The notes: generated from the sequence alone by a model not told the origin. A stretch of DNA of 36,362 nt from Alcaligenaceae bacterium (GCA_029268595.1 JAJUGB010000009.1:1-36362), one strand, 5' to 3'; counted from the first letter of the stretch, positions 8,649 through 18,399 are shown. A program made the numbers and translations.

Positions 8649-9864
8649 GATCGGCCGGGTGATCCAGTTCGTCGCGACGTCCTGTTGCCTTGTGCTGCAG
8701 CAATACCTGGTGCAAGGCAATCCAGCCTTGCTCGAATCCCATGGCGCACCCCGCCAGATAGATGCGGTAAGCCCGCAGCGACCGCTCTCCTGCCTCACCC
8801 TTAAGTATCTGTCGGGCCTCATCGAGACGCGCTTCCAGCCCGTCGCTCCAGGCCCATAGGGTGCGAGCATAATGAGGACGCAAATTTTCAACGTCTACAT
8901 CCTCAAGGCCGGCATTGGCGATTTGAGCCAGTTCGTTGCTGATGTGGGTGAGCTCGCCGCCAGGAAAAATATACTTCTCGATGAATTCTCCCATACCCGC
9001 TCCGACTTCAGCGTTATAGACGCCGCCGGCCGTGATGCCGTGGTTCATGATAAGGCCGCCGGGACGCAAGAGGCGGCGCAGCTTCGAAAAATAGGCAGGT
9101 AGTTGCGCCCTGCCCACGTGCTCGAACATTCCTACCGACGCGATCTTGTCGTAGGGGCGTGATTCGTCCAGCTCTCGATAGTCGAGCAAGGTCATGCGCA
9201 CCCTGCCTTGCAGGCCTTTCTGTTCAATCAGGCGATTCACGTAGGCGTGCTGATTCTTCGACAGAGTGATGCCCGTCGCGTCGACCCCATAATTTTCAGC
9301 CGCCCACAGAAGCAGGCCGCCCCATCCCGCACCTATATCAAGAAAGCGCTCACCTTCGTGCAGACGAAGTTTGCGGCAGATGTGATCAAGCTTGGCTTCC
9401 TGAGCCTGAGCCAAGCTCATGTCCGGCTCACGATAGTATCCGCAGGAATACACACGCCGCGGATCCAGCCACAGAGCGTAGAAATCGTCAGAAATATCGT
9501 AGTGAAATTGAATTTGCTGCGCGTCGCGGGCCAGGGAGTGGCGGCGCACCGACTTAATATGCCGCTTCATCTGAGTGAGCCAGTTGCCTTGGGCGACATC
9601 TATCGGGGAAGCGGGCAATATGGCAGCGGCCAAAACCATGAGGTCGCGCATGGACCCTTCAATGTCGAGCTTGCCTTCGACGTAATCCTGGCCCAACTTG
9701 CCCGACTCGCCGGCGGCCAGATGCAGTAAGGAGCTTTTGTCCTTGATGACCAACCGGACACGCGGCTCATTTGGTCCGATAGTCTTTCCATCGGGCATCT
9801 GCACCTGGACCGCTATTGGCAAGGAGGCCAGTTTTTTTTCTACAACAGCTGAGACTGCGCTCAC
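8608..9864 (-). CDS. cfa: Cyclopropane-fatty-acyl-phospholipid synthase
   Basis: Cfa transfers a methylene group from S-adenosylmethionine to unsaturated acyl chains of membrane phospholipids. The SAM site FLDIGAGWGGLLLWAAENYG is present, as are the family motifs SVGMFEHVG and EKYIFPGGELTHIS and the helical N-terminal lipid-binding domain. The frame is open to a TTG at 9903, but I prefer the GTG at 9864 (418 residues) because GGGAG lies 6 bases upstream at 9871-9875. In other bacteria cfa is induced on entry to stationary phase; a TATAGA-like element lies just upstream, with no convincing -35. The 3' end overlaps the MATE gene by 41 bases. Confidence 0.95.
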   Translation of the reverse strand: MSAVSAVVEKKLASLPIAVQVQMPDGKTIGPNEPRVRLVIKDKSSLLHLAAGESGKLGQDYVEGKLDIEGSMRDLMVLAAAILPASPIDVAQGNWLTQMKRHIKSVRRHSLARDAQQIQFHYDISDDFYALWLDPRRVYSCGYYREPDMSLAQAQEAKLDHICRKLRLHEGERFLDIGAGWGGLLLWAAENYGVDATGITLSKNQHAYVNRLIEQKGLQGRVRMTLLDYRELDESRPYDKIASVGMFEHVGRAQLPAYFSKLRRLLRPGGLIMNHGITAGGVYNAEVGAGMGEFIEKYIFPGGELTHISNELAQIANAGLEDVDVENLRPHYARTLWAWSDGLEARLDEARQILKGEAGERSLRAYRIYLAGCAMGFEQGWIALHQVLLQHKATGRRDELDHPADLSYPWRRDYIYSA

Positions 9865-10118
9865 ATTCCACTCCCTATATTGATGTTCTATAAATCGTGG
9901 CAAATTCGCAAATAAGTCAAAGATGATGCGCCAACCGTCGTGACGGCTGTTAATTCGCCGTCAATTTAGCACCAAACTTCCCCTCGGGCATCGCCACAAA
10001 CCAGAGCGGCCCTGCACTTGACATTAAAGATGGCTGCGGAATTGCACTCTCCGCGCCCGCCTCAATTCCTATAGACTACCGACTTGTTCAACCTGCGTGC
10101 TCTGCTCGCCCTCGTTTG

Positions 10119-11312
10119 ATGTCGTCAAAGAGAACCAATTCCCGCGTACCCGGCTGGCTGTTCCTAATGGGTGCGCTGACGGCCCTCGGGCCTCTTGCTA
10201 TTGACATGTACTTGCCGGCCTTCCCCATGATTGGCGAAGGCCTACAGGCCACACAGGGTGAGGTAGAGCGAACCCTGGCGAGCTACCTTTTGGGCCTGGC
10301 CCTGGCCCAGATGGCGTATGGCCCCTTGGCCGACCGCTACGGAAGAAAACGGCCCTTGCTGGGCGGGCTGTTGTTGTTCACTATTGCCTCTGTCTGTTGT
10401 GCTTTCACAACGGATATCGAGCACCTGACACTTTGGCGGATTGCGCAGGCCTTCGGGGGCGCCGCCAGCATGGTCATACCCAGGGCAGTCATAAGAGACA
10501 AGTTGACCACTCGTGAAGCTGCGCAGGCGCTCTCCATGCTTCTGCTCATCATGGGTGTGACGCCGATTCTTGGCCCCATTCTCGGTGCCCAGGTCATGTT
10601 CATTGTCGGATGGCGGGGTATTTTCGCCATCATGGCCGTGGTGGGTGCGCTATTAATGTTTGCCTGCCTGAAAGGCATGCAGGAAACTTTACCGCCCGAA
10701 AACCAGATTTCCCTGCGAGTGTCGACGATTGCCCGCAATTACTGGGGCCTGCTGCGCGACAGACGCTTCATGTGCTATTCATTGGCAGGCGGGTTTGGTT
10801 CAGCCGGCCTCTTCACGTACATTGCCGGGTCCTCGCGCATTTTCCTCCATGTCTACGACGTCGATCCCAAATATTTCGGCTTTCTATTCGGCCTGAACGC
10901 CGCGTCCCTGATCTTCACGTCTCAGGTCAGCGCGCGGCTGCTTAACCGGCACTCGCCGGAGAAGCTCCTGCGAATCGCTCAATTGGCGATTGTGCTGGCT
11001 TCGGCAGTGGGCCTCATATTGAGCTTTACGGGCTGGCTGAGCCTGACCTCATTAATGGTGTGCCTCATGGGATTCATGGGTAGCCAGGGCTTCGTAAACC
11101 CCAATGCCGCTGCGTTGGCGTTGTCCAGTCAGGGGAAGCGCCTGGGCGTCGCCTCGGCGCTCATGGGGACGGTGCACATGCTGTGCGGCGCTGCAGCGGG
11201 ATGGGGAATCAGTCATTGGCAAGCCGATACGGCTTTGCCATTAACCGCAATCTTGGCGCTATGCGCCTTGTTATCGTGGCTGTTCGGGCACGCCGCGCTG
11301 CGATCATCTTGA
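10119..11312 (+). CDS. Bcr/CflA family MFS multidrug exporter
   Basis: This 397-residue twelve-helix major facilitator is of the DHA1 drug:proton antiporter type, closest in feel to Bcr/CflA (bicyclomycin, sulfonamide and chloramphenicol resistance). The N-terminus LGPLAIDMYLPAFPMI is characteristic of Bcr. Motif A is seen as GPLADRYGRKRPLLGG (about 66-81), and motif C-like glycines occur in MGVTPILGPILGAQ. The frame extends one codon to a TTG at 10116, but the ATG at 10119 is the natural start. Upstream, 254 bases separate it from the cfa start; no convincing promoter was found there despite an isolated TTGACA. Confidence 0.92.
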   Translation: MSSKRTNSRVPGWLFLMGALTALGPLAIDMYLPAFPMIGEGLQATQGEVERTLASYLLGLALAQMAYGPLADRYGRKRPLLGGLLLFTIASVCCAFTTDIEHLTLWRIAQAFGGAASMVIPRAVIRDKLTTREAAQALSMLLLIMGVTPILGPILGAQVMFIVGWRGIFAIMAVVGALLMFACLKGMQETLPPENQISLRVSTIARNYWGLLRDRRFMCYSLAGGFGSAGLFTYIAGSSRIFLHVYDVDPKYFGFLFGLNAASLIFTSQVSARLLNRHSPEKLLRIAQLAIVLASAVGLILSFTGWLSLTSLMVCLMGFMGSQGFVNPNAAALALSSQGKRLGVASALMGTVHMLCGAAAGWGISHWQADTALPLTAILALCALLSWLFGHAALRSS

Positions 11313-11338
11313 TCCTGGCCTTGCTTTTATATTAGAAT
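11309..11338 (+). promoter_or_regulatory. Possible promoter for the rpmB-rpmG unit
   Basis: TTGATC (11309-11314) and TAGAAT (11333-11338) are 18 bases apart and overlap the end of the MFS gene. They would start transcription about 240 bases before rpmB, through the small basic ORF. The -10 is good and the -35 moderate. Nothing else in the gap looks better. Confidence 0.45.
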
Positions 11339-11339
11339 A

Positions 11340-11492
11340 GTGGGCTTAACAAAGTTAGCAACCACAACGCAAGTAAAGCCTAAAGCGCAGCGTAAGCCAC
11401 GAAAAAAGCGCAAGCCTTGGGCACCGCCAGTCCATAAAGCCAAAGTTATGCGAATGGGCAACTTTACGTCCTTGAGACGAAGGGCTGCTTAG
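11340..11492 (+). CDS. Possible small basic protein, 50 residues
   Basis: An open frame from GTG (11340) to TAG (11490) encodes 50 residues with nine lysines, seven arginines and no acidic residue. The central run is [14 protein letters not shown] and the end is [10 protein letters not shown]. Such composition recalls small ribosomal or nucleic-acid-binding proteins, and it sits directly upstream of rpmB and rpmG. I do not recognise the family. Against it: the proposed promoter would place the transcript start at or just after the GTG, no Shine-Dalgarno is seen, and there is no ATG before residue 37. It may instead be a structured or purine-rich leader of rpmB that happens to be open. Confidence 0.35.
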   Translation: MGLTKLATTTQVKPKAQRKPRKKRKPWAPPVHKAKVMRMGNFTSLRRRAA

Positions 11493-11516
11493 CGGCGTGC
11501 TGGTTGTTCAAGCGCA

Positions 11517-11534
11517 GGCCCCGCATGCGGGGCC
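11517..11534 (+). promoter_or_regulatory. Perfect 18-base palindrome before rpmB
   Basis: GGCCCCGCATGCGGGGCC is a perfect palindrome 46 bases before the rpmB ATG. In RNA it forms a 7-bp GC stem with a tetraloop-sized end. No T-run follows (the next bases are GAGTTTGGCG), so it is not a normal terminator. It may be a leader hairpin that controls or stabilises rpmB-rpmG mRNA, or a protein-binding site. Confidence 0.5.
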
Positions 11535-11580
11535 GAGTTTGGCGCAAACCGTTACACGCACATATTTAAGGGGTAGAACC

Positions 11581-11817
11581 ATGGCACGCGTATGCCAAGT
11601 TACCGGCAAAGGCCCAATTACGGGCAACAACGTCTCGCACGCAAACAACAAAACCAAGCGTCGCTTCCTTCCCAATCTGCAATCGCGCCGATTCTGGGTA
11701 GAAAGCGAAAACCGCTGGGTCCGCCTGCGGGTTTCGGCCAAGGCCATCCGCACCATCGACAAGCAAGGCATCGACGCAGTGCTGGCCGACCTTCGCTCGC
11801 GCGGCGAACTCGCCTGA
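11581..11817 (+). CDS. rpmB: 50S ribosomal protein L28
   Basis: This 78-residue L28 has the standard start [20 protein letters not shown], the motif [18 protein letters not shown], and the end [19 protein letters not shown]. It is a zinc-free form without CxxC pairs. The frame is open upstream to 11497, but the ATG at 11581, preceded by AAGGGG (11568-11573), is the conserved start. It forms the usual rpmB-rpmG pair with a 29-base gap and shares the terminator after rpmG. Confidence 0.97.
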   Translation: MARVCQVTGKGPITGNNVSHANNKTKRRFLPNLQSRRFWVESENRWVRLRVSAKAIRTIDKQGIDAVLADLRSRGELA

Positions 11818-11846
11818 TCGCGGCAATTTAATTTCCAGGAGCTATC

Positions 11847-12014
11847 ATGGCAAAAGGTATTCGCGAGAAGATCAAGCTCGAATCGACCGCCGGCACAGGC
11901 CACTTCTACACCACCACCAAAAACAAGCGCAACATGCCCGAGAAAATGCTGATCAAGAAATTTGATCCCGTGGCGCGCAAGCACGTGGACTACAAGGAAA
12001 CCAAGCTTAAGTAA
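11847..12014 (+). CDS. rpmG: 50S ribosomal protein L33
   Basis: This 55-residue L33 reads [20 protein letters not shown], then [14 protein letters not shown] and the end DYKETKLK. The length is exactly that of proteobacterial L33. It is the zinc-free form, with no cysteine at all. The ATG follows AGGAG (11838-11842). It is the second gene of the rpmB-rpmG operon, and an intrinsic terminator lies 31 bases downstream. Confidence 0.97.
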   Translation: MAKGIREKIKLESTAGTGHFYTTTKNKRNMPEKMLIKKFDPVARKHVDYKETKLK

Positions 12015-12045
12015 GCTGCGCTACAGCTGCTTTGGCTCGACCTTG

Positions 12046-12073
12046 AAAACCTCGCCTAGGCGGGGTTTTTTTT
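12046..12073 (+). terminator. Intrinsic terminator after rpmG
   Basis: ACCTCGC (12049-12055) pairs with GCGGGGT (12060-12066), with one G-T wobble and a CTAG loop. Four As precede the stem and an eight-T run (12066-12073) follows. It ends the rpmB-rpmG transcript ahead of leuS. Confidence 0.93.
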
Positions 12074-12098
12074 CGCCCGCTGCTTGCAAAGCTCCGGA

Positions 12099-12128
12099 TT
12101 CAACGATCTTGCTGGCTGCTCTTATAAT
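12099..12128 (+). promoter_or_regulatory. Probable leuS promoter
   Basis: A perfect -10 TATAAT lies at 12123-12128, with a weak -35 TTCAAC (12099-12104) at 18-base spacing. It falls between the rpmG terminator and the leuS ATG at 12161, giving a leader of roughly 25 bases. It probably drives leuS-lptE-holA. Confidence 0.6.
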
Positions 12129-12160
12129 GCTAGGTTTGCACTTATCCACCGACACCATCC

Positions 12161-14818
12161 ATGCAGGAACGCTACAACCCGGCCGACGTCGAAGCCGCCG
12201 CACAACAAGACTGGCAACAACGTGACGTCTATCGCGTGACCGAGCACGCAACGCTTGCCGACGGCACACCCAAGCCCAAGTTTTACGCTTGCTCCATGCT
12301 GCCCTACCCGAGCGGCAAGCTGCACATGGGACACGTGCGCAACTACACCATCAATGACATGATGGCTCGCCAATTGCGCATGCGCGGCTATAACGTGCTC
12401 ATGCCCATGGGGTGGGACGCTTTTGGTATGCCGGCCGAAAATGCCGCCATCAAGTCCAAGGTGCCCCCCGCTAAATGGACTTACGACAACATCGCCTACA
12501 TGAAGAAGCAGATGAAGGCGATGGGGTTGGCTATAGACTGGTCGCGCGAGATCACCGCCTGCGATCCCGCCTATTACAAGTGGAATCAGTGGCTATTCCT
12601 GAAGATGCTCGAAAAAGGCATCGCCTATCGCAAGACTCAAGTCGTAAATTGGGATCCGGTTGACCAGACCGTCCTGGCCAATGAGCAGGTCATAGACGGA
12701 CGCGGCTGGCGATCCGGAGCTCCCGTCGAAAAGCGCGAAATTCCCGGCTACTACCTGCGCATAACCGATTACGCCGAAGAACTACTCGACCAGGTGCAAA
12801 ATGGCCTCTCGGGTTGGCCCGAGCGCGTGCGACTCATGCAGGAAAACTGGATCGGGAAGAGCCAGGGTGTCCGTTTTGCGTTCACGCACAGCATTACCGA
12901 TGACCGAGGCGATCTGATCCAGGACGGCAGGATGTACGTCTTCACGACGCGGGCCGACACCATCATGGGGGTCACATTCTGCGCCGTGGCCCCGGAACAC
13001 CCCCTGGCGGCTCACGCTGCTCAGTCCGACCCCGAGCTGGCGGCCTTCATAGAAGCGTGCAAGCTCGGCGGTACCACAGAAGCCGAACTCGCGACACGCG
13101 AAAAGGAAGGTCGCCCAACGGGCCTGTCGGTAACCCACCCTCTTACCGGTGAACAAGTGCCCGTATGGGTCGGCAATTACGTGCTGATGAGTTACGGGGA
13201 TGGCGCGGTCATGGGCGTACCGGCCCACGACGAGCGCGATTTTGCCTTTGCACTGAAATATGAGCTGCCCATTAAACAGGTCATCGCGGTCGAAGGCAAA
13301 GCGTATTCGAACACGCAATGGCAGGATTGGTACGGCGACAAACAGCAAGGTGTCACCACAAATTCGGGCAAGTACGACGGGCTGAATCACGAGGCGGCCG
13401 TCGAGGCTGTGGCCAACGACCTTCAAGCGAAGGGACTGGGCGAAAAGCAGACAACATGGCGTCTGCGCGACTGGGGAATTTCGCGGCAGCGGTACTGGGG
13501 CTCGCCGATTCCCAGTATCCACTGCGATGGTTGCGGACCAGTCCCTGTGCCTGAAAAGGACCTGCCGGTGGTATTGCCAGACGATCTTATCCCCGATGGC
13601 AGCGGCAACCCCTTGAAGAAGCATCACGCCTTCCTGGACTGCACCTGCCCGCAATGCGGCAGACCGGCGCAGCGCGAAACGGACACCATGGACACCTTCG
13701 TGGATTCGTCCTGGTATTTCATGCGCTACACCTCTCCGGATAACAACGAGGCGATGGTCGACAAGCGCAACGATTACTGGATGCCTATGGACCAGTACAT
13801 CGGCGGTATCGAGCACGCGGTCATGCATTTACTCTACGCCCGCTTCTGGACACGGGTAATGCGCGATCTGGGCTTGGTGAATTTCGACGAACCTTTCACC
13901 CGTTTGCTCTGCCAGGGCATGGTCCTTAACCATATTTACTCACGCAAGACCGAACAAGGCGGCGTAGAGTACTTCTGGCCCGAAGAAGTGCAGAACATCT
14001 ATGACGCCAAAGGTTCCATTACCGGCGCGCGTCTGCTGGCCGATGGGTCCGCCGTCGACTACGGCGGCATCGGCACCATGTCCAAGTCGAAGAACAACGG
14101 GGTTGATCCCCAGTCGCTTATCGACTCCATGGGGGCTGATACGGCGCGGTTGTTTGTCATGTTTGCCAGTCCGCCAGAGCAGACGCTGGAGTGGTCCGAT
14201 TCGGGCGTTGAAGGGGCCAACCGTTTCTTGCGGCGCGTCTGGGCCTTCTGTCAGAACCGCGCCAGCGTCATACGGAGTGCACAGACAGCTGCCGCAGATT
14301 GGTCGGACATCGACGAGGCCAGCAAGACACTACGCCGCGAGATCCACGGCCTGCTCAAACTGGCCGACTACGACTACCAGCGCATTCAGTACAACACTGT
14401 CGTATCCACCTGCATGAAAATGTTGAATGCACTGGAGTCGGCGCCCTTGCCGGATACGGCTGTCGCCGCACAGGCTTGGGCCGAAGCCACAAGCATTCTG
14501 CTGCGAGTGCTATATCCAGTAGTGCCTCACATTACCTGGCAGCTTTGGAGAGATCTCGGTTACTTTGACAAATTGGGTGACATCCTGGACGCACCCTGGC
14601 CAGAGGTCGATGAAGAAGCGCTTGTTGCTGACGAAATCGAACTCATGCTGCAGATCAACGGCAAGCTGCGCGGCTCGATCAAAGTGCCCAACGGCGCTGC
14701 CAAAGCCGACATTGAGCAAACGGCTGCCCAGCACGAGGCGGTCGACCGCTTCCTTGATGGCCGCCCGGTCAAGCGGGTTATTGTTGTACCTGGAAAACTA
14801 GTCAACGTCGTAGGATGA
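12161..14818 (+). CDS. leuS: Leucyl-tRNA synthetase
   Basis: This 885-residue class I aminoacyl-tRNA synthetase charges tRNA-Leu in the cytoplasm. The HIGH-type signature is [15 protein letters not shown] with HMGH at 55-58, and the KMSKS-type loop is MSKSKNNG from residue 640. The CP1 editing domain lies between them (for example [13 protein letters not shown] and [13 protein letters not shown]). The C-terminal anticodon-binding region ends in the LeuS tail [13 protein letters not shown]. Length is normal. There is no obvious Shine-Dalgarno before the ATG at 12161, but the start matches the family. The stop overlaps the lptE start (ATGA), so the genes are coupled. Confidence 0.98.
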   Translation: MQERYNPADVEAAAQQDWQQRDVYRVTEHATLADGTPKPKFYACSMLPYPSGKLHMGHVRNYTINDMMARQLRMRGYNVLMPMGWDAFGMPAENAAIKSKVPPAKWTYDNIAYMKKQMKAMGLAIDWSREITACDPAYYKWNQWLFLKMLEKGIAYRKTQVVNWDPVDQTVLANEQVIDGRGWRSGAPVEKREIPGYYLRITDYAEELLDQVQNGLSGWPERVRLMQENWIGKSQGVRFAFTHSITDDRGDLIQDGRMYVFTTRADTIMGVTFCAVAPEHPLAAHAAQSDPELAAFIEACKLGGTTEAELATREKEGRPTGLSVTHPLTGEQVPVWVGNYVLMSYGDGAVMGVPAHDERDFAFALKYELPIKQVIAVEGKAYSNTQWQDWYGDKQQGVTTNSGKYDGLNHEAAVEAVANDLQAKGLGEKQTTWRLRDWGISRQRYWGSPIPSIHCDGCGPVPVPEKDLPVVLPDDLIPDGSGNPLKKHHAFLDCTCPQCGRPAQRETDTMDTFVDSSWYFMRYTSPDNNEAMVDKRNDYWMPMDQYIGGIEHAVMHLLYARFWTRVMRDLGLVNFDEPFTRLLCQGMVLNHIYSRKTEQGGVEYFWPEEVQNIYDAKGSITGARLLADGSAVDYGGIGTMSKSKNNGVDPQSLIDSMGADTARLFVMFASPPEQTLEWSDSGVEGANRFLRRVWAFCQNRASVIRSAQTAAADWSDIDEASKTLRREIHGLLKLADYDYQRIQYNTVVSTCMKMLNALESAPLPDTAVAAQAWAEATSILLRVLYPVVPHITWQLWRDLGYFDKLGDILDAPWPEVDEEALVADEIELMLQINGKLRGSIKVPNGAAKADIEQTAAQHEAVDRFLDGRPVKRVIVVPGKLVNVVG

Positions 14819-15483
14819 GCATGCATATGCCCCTGACCCGGACCCCCCACTTGCCCGCCTGCGCCCTGCGCGGCCTGATTGTCGTGCTGCTCTTGGCCAT
14901 CGTGGCTGGATGTGGGTTCCGGCTCAAGGGCACCAGCCCGCTGCCTTTCACCACCCTCTACACCAACATAGAAGAAAATTCGGCCTTCGGGGCTTACCTG
15001 AGGCGGGCGATCATAGCCAGTTCGCCGAACACGGTCATTGTGCAAGACCCGGTGGGGGCACAAGCGCGTTTAACTCAGGTCTCCATGACTCAGTCGCTGC
15101 GCGAAGTGTCGATCAGTCCAGAGGGGCAGGTCGAGGAATACGAGCTGAACCTGGAGTTCGTATTCCAGCTGACCGATGCCAACGGACGCGTTGTGCTTCC
15201 ACCCACGCGTCTACGAGCCACACGCGAAATTCCTTACGACCCTAACGTGTTGCAGGCCAAACAGGGCGAAATCAGCAGCTTGTTCCTTGAAATGCAGCGC
15301 AGCCTGGTCGATCGGATTGTCCGGCGCCTGACCGCCCCCGAAGTGGCCAACGCCTTCCAGGACCCTGCTCAGCGGCCGGCACCTACCCCCGATCAAATCG
15401 ACCCCTTGGAACCCGCTCAGGCACAACCGTCCGGCTCGCCGGACGAAGCGCCTATTTTCATACCCAGACGCGGCGTCTTCTAG
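14815..15483 (+). CDS. lptE: LPS-assembly lipoprotein LptE
   Basis: LptE is the outer-membrane lipoprotein that plugs the LptD barrel and helps insert lipopolysaccharide. The 222-residue protein has a lipoprotein signal with lipobox IVAGC at C33, followed by [12 protein letters not shown], the classic LptE mature start. The body includes [17 protein letters not shown] and [16 protein letters not shown]. The last 50 residues are a proline-rich tail ([15 protein letters not shown]) that is likely flexible. It overlaps leuS by 4 bases and precedes holA by 3, the usual leuS-lptE-holA order of beta- and gammaproteobacteria. An in-frame ATG two codons in is an alternative start. Confidence 0.95.
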   Translation: MSMHMPLTRTPHLPACALRGLIVVLLLAIVAGCGFRLKGTSPLPFTTLYTNIEENSAFGAYLRRAIIASSPNTVIVQDPVGAQARLTQVSMTQSLREVSISPEGQVEEYELNLEFVFQLTDANGRVVLPPTRLRATREIPYDPNVLQAKQGEISSLFLEMQRSLVDRIVRRLTAPEVANAFQDPAQRPAPTPDQIDPLEPAQAQPSGSPDEAPIFIPRRGVF

Positions 15484-15486
15484 AGT

Positions 15487-16551
15487 ATGTCAACGCGCAC
15501 AGACCTGGCCGGTATTTTGGCTCGGCTCGAGGGCGGCCAGCCATTAGACGCCATCTATGTCGTGGCCGGAGACGAGCCGCTCTTGGTCACTGAAGCCATG
15601 GACGGCCTGAGACGAGCCGCACAAAGGGCCGGCTTTACCGACAGGACAAGCTCCGTGCTTGACTCCAGGTCAGACTGGACCATCGTCACGGCAGCTTCGC
15701 AAAACGTCTCTTTATTTGGCGATAAGCGTTTGCTCGAGCTAAAGATTCCCACCGGCAAGCCGGGACGCACTGGGGGCGAAGTGCTGGGGCAGTTGGCCGC
15801 CTCCACGAGTCGACCGGCTGAAGATACTGTGGTGCTTATCAGCCTGCCTCGCCTGGACAAGACGACACGGGCCAGCAAGTGGGCTCGGGCACTAGAGTCC
15901 GCTTCCACGTGGATGGACATCCCTACTATTCAACGAAGCGACCTACCGCAGTGGATCGGTAGGCGGTTGGCGCAGCAAAACCAGCAAGTGGACCGCAACA
16001 CACTGGAGTGGATGGCCGACAAGGTTGAAGGGAATCTTCTGGCAGCCCATCAGGAAATCCAAAAACTGGGTTTACTCTATCCGGAAGGCATGCTTGCGCC
16101 TCGGGATGTTGAAACCGCAGTGCTCAATGTGGCCCGTTACGACGTTTTCGGACTGCGCGAATCGATGTTGGCTGGCCAAGCTGCCCGAGCCCTTAATATA
16201 CTGGCAGGGCTGCAGGCAGAGGGCGAAGCCCTGCCACTCGTACTCTGGGCCATAGGCGAAGAAGTGCGGCTTATGGCCCGGCTACACCTATTAGGTCGCC
16301 AAGGCGGCGATGTCGCGGCCGCAATGAGGCAGCAACGGATTTTCGGCGTGCGTGAACAATTGATGCGCAAGACACTGGCACGTATTCCGGGTACCGTCTG
16401 GCCTGCCGCCGTCCAACATGCGCACGATATCGATTGCCTTATCAAAGGATTGAAAGTGCCCGGCCGGCTGCACGACCCATGGGAAGAACTAGCCCGCCTC
16501 GTGACCCGCATCGCTGTAACGCCCGCTCCTTCGCCGCGAGCAGTAGCGTAA
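15487..16551 (+). CDS. holA: DNA polymerase III subunit delta
   Basis: HolA (delta) is the clamp-opening subunit of the DNA polymerase III clamp loader. The 354-residue length fits. The N-terminal part carries IYVVAGDEPLLVTEAMDGLRR, like the family start YLLxGDEPLLVxE. The middle has QNVSLFGDKRLLELKIP, and the C-terminal domain III contains ALWAIGEEVRLMARLHLL. Its ATG lies 3 bases after the lptE stop, so it belongs to the leuS operon. A gap of 54 bases leads to proA, which may be cotranscribed. Confidence 0.95.
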   Translation: MSTRTDLAGILARLEGGQPLDAIYVVAGDEPLLVTEAMDGLRRAAQRAGFTDRTSSVLDSRSDWTIVTAASQNVSLFGDKRLLELKIPTGKPGRTGGEVLGQLAASTSRPAEDTVVLISLPRLDKTTRASKWARALESASTWMDIPTIQRSDLPQWIGRRLAQQNQQVDRNTLEWMADKVEGNLLAAHQEIQKLGLLYPEGMLAPRDVETAVLNVARYDVFGLRESMLAGQAARALNILAGLQAEGEALPLVLWAIGEEVRLMARLHLLGRQGGDVAAAMRQQRIFGVREQLMRKTLARIPGTVWPAAVQHAHDIDCLIKGLKVPGRLHDPWEELARLVTRIAVTPAPSPRAVA

Positions 16552-16605
16552 TATGTAGCTTTAGCTGAAACCTGGGCAGGGTGCCCGTATTTTTGTCGCC
16601 CCACC

Positions 16606-17895
16606 ATGAATACCACCGTAATTGATTCCGTCGCCGTCGGCGCGCAAGCCGATCTCGTCCTTGAACTGGGCCGCCGAGCACGGGCGGCGTCGCGACTTCT
16701 GATGAAGGCGCCCGACTCGGCCAAGTCGGCCGCCTTGCGCTTCATGGCCCAAGAGCTGGAGCAAAGCAAGGAAGCTTTGCAAGCGGAAAATGCAAAAGAT
16801 CTGGAAGCCGCGCGCCGTAACAACCTTGAGCCCTCCCTGGTCGATCGCCTCACACTATCCGATAAAGCCCTTGCCACCATGGCGACGGGCCTGCGCCAAA
16901 TTGCCGACATGCCGGATCCCGTCGGAAGTCAGTCTTCGTCCATCGTCCGGCCCAATGGCATGCGGGTTGGGCAAATGCGCGTTCCTTTGGGGGTCATCGG
17001 AATCATCTACGAATCGCGGCCCAACGTCACCATCGACGCGGCAGCGCTATGCCTGAAATCAGGCAACGCCACCATCCTGCGCGGCGGAAGCGAAGCATTC
17101 CACTCCAACCAAGCCCTGGGCCGCATCATACGGGCCGGGTTGCAAGCCGCCAATTTGCCTCAGGATGCGGTACAGGTTGTATCCACGACCGACCGCGCCG
17201 TAGTGGGCCACCTGGTTACTTTGACCGATTACATAGACGTCATCATTCCACGCGGCGGCAAGGGCCTCATCCAGCGTCTGGCCGCCGAAGCCAAGGTACC
17301 CCTGCTCAAGCATCTGGACGGCAATTGCCATGTGTACATTGACTCCAGCGCCAATCTTGATAAAGCCCACGACATAACGCTAAACGCGAAGACATACCGG
17401 TACGGCATATGCGGGACCATGGAAACTCTGCTCGTCCACGCCGACGTTGCCCCAACCATACTGCCCCGCCTGGCCGCAAGTTTTGATGCCAGAGGCGTAG
17501 AACTGCGCGGATGCGAGCGAACCTGCGCTTTGCTGCCGCAGGCCCGTCGTGCGACCGATGAAGACTGGGCAACTGAATACCTGGGTCCCGTTTTGGCGGT
17601 TCGTATCGTGGACGATATCGAACAAGCCATGGACCATATCGCGCGCTGGAGTTCCGGGCACACGGAATCCATCATTACGGAAAGCCTGGAAGCGGCCACA
17701 CGTTTTCAGCGGGAAGTCGATTCCAGCTCCGTATATGTCAACCTACCCACCTGCTTTGCTGACGGCTTTGAGTATGGCTTGGGCGCCGAGATAGGCATAT
17801 CAACCAATCGCCTGCATGCCCGGGGCCCCGTTGGCCTCGAAGGGCTCACCACCTACAAATGGGTGCTTACCGGTGATGGCCAATTGCGCGGCTAA
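16606..17895 (+). CDS. proA: Gamma-glutamyl phosphate reductase
   Basis: ProA reduces gamma-glutamyl phosphate to glutamate semialdehyde with NADPH in proline synthesis. The 429-residue protein shows the aldehyde dehydrogenase fold with [20 protein letters not shown], the nucleotide-site region [11 protein letters not shown], and the catalytic cysteine C269 in [12 protein letters not shown]. The C-terminal [21 protein letters not shown] and [19 protein letters not shown] signatures are intact. It follows holA, as in many Burkholderiales, and ends with a terminator before hemJ. No proB lies in the window. Confidence 0.97.
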   Translation: MNTTVIDSVAVGAQADLVLELGRRARAASRLLMKAPDSAKSAALRFMAQELEQSKEALQAENAKDLEAARRNNLEPSLVDRLTLSDKALATMATGLRQIADMPDPVGSQSSSIVRPNGMRVGQMRVPLGVIGIIYESRPNVTIDAAALCLKSGNATILRGGSEAFHSNQALGRIIRAGLQAANLPQDAVQVVSTTDRAVVGHLVTLTDYIDVIIPRGGKGLIQRLAAEAKVPLLKHLDGNCHVYIDSSANLDKAHDITLNAKTYRYGICGTMETLLVHADVAPTILPRLAASFDARGVELRGCERTCALLPQARRATDEDWATEYLGPVLAVRIVDDIEQAMDHIARWSSGHTESIITESLEAATRFQREVDSSSVYVNLPTCFADGFEYGLGAEIGISTNRLHARGPVGLEGLTTYKWVLTGDGQLRG

Positions 17896-17919
17896 CTAGT
17901 CGCTCGACTCACACCATGG

Positions 17920-17954
17920 CCCCGCTCGGCAATTTCCGCGCGGGGTTTGTTTTC
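17920..17954 (+). terminator. Probable terminator after proA
   Basis: CCCCGC (17920-17925) pairs with GCGGGG (17940-17945) over a 14-base loop. It is followed by TTTGTTTTC, a good U-tract. It separates proA from hemJ. The in-frame TTG at 17947 that would extend hemJ lies inside this U-tract and is therefore unlikely to be a start. Confidence 0.75.
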
Positions 17955-17970
17955 TTCACCTTCCTTCGAC

Positions 17971-18387
17971 ATGCTCTGGATCAAAGCCTTTCATCTGCTC
18001 TTTGTGATCTCGTGGTTCGCCGGCCTTTTCTATCTGCCCCGAATCTTTGTCAACCTGGCCCAGACTGACCAAGGCCCTGTCTACGATGCTTTAATAGGCA
18101 TGGCTCATCGCCTGTACCGATTCATGACCATACTCGCCGTTCCCGCTATTGCGCTAGGACTGTGGCTCTTGTTGGGATTTCGTTTAGGATTGAATCAAGG
18201 TTGGATGCACGCCAAGCTGGCCCTGGTCCTTGTGCTGGTTGGCTATCATTATCAGTGCGGACGGGTACTGACCGCCTTCAAGCAGGGCCGCAACATACGA
18301 AGCCACCGCTACTATCGTTGGTACAACGAGGCCCCGGTGCTGGTGCTGTTAGCTATCCTGATTCTGGTCATCGTACGTCCTTTTTAA
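17971..18387 (+). CDS. hemJ: HemJ/UPF0093 membrane protein (CopD-like)
   Basis: This 138-residue four-helix membrane protein matches the HemJ family, the protoporphyrinogen IX oxidase used by many Gram-negative bacteria that lack HemG and HemY. Marks are the start MLWIKAFHLLFVISWFAGLF, an invariant-type histidine H8, the LYLPRIFVN segment, WMHAKLALVLVL, and the end RWYNEAPVLVLLAILILVIV. Databases often label this group CopD family. The ATG at 17971 is preferred over an upstream TTG (17947) lying in the proA terminator. It is probably cotranscribed with the rRNA methyltransferase gene 12 bases downstream. Confidence 0.85.
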   Translation: MLWIKAFHLLFVISWFAGLFYLPRIFVNLAQTDQGPVYDALIGMAHRLYRFMTILAVPAIALGLWLLLGFRLGLNQGWMHAKLALVLVLVGYHYQCGRVLTAFKQGRNIRSHRYYRWYNEAPVLVLLAILILVIVRPF

Positions 18388-18399
18388 ACCCACCCTTTC

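Noticed and set aside
10018-10023. TTGACA before the MFS gene as a -35 element
   Set aside because: No -10-like hexamer occurs 16-18 bases downstream; the nearest TATAGA (10070) is far too distant.
12782-13828. Long open frame (348 codons) on the minus strand inside leuS
   Set aside because: It is fully antisense to a strongly conserved synthetase, shows no recognisable motif, and is the kind of open frame expected from codon bias opposite a GC-rich gene.
16137-16910. 257-codon minus-strand frame spanning the holA-proA junction
   Set aside because: It is antisense to two firm genes; its sequence is Ser/Arg-rich and random in character.
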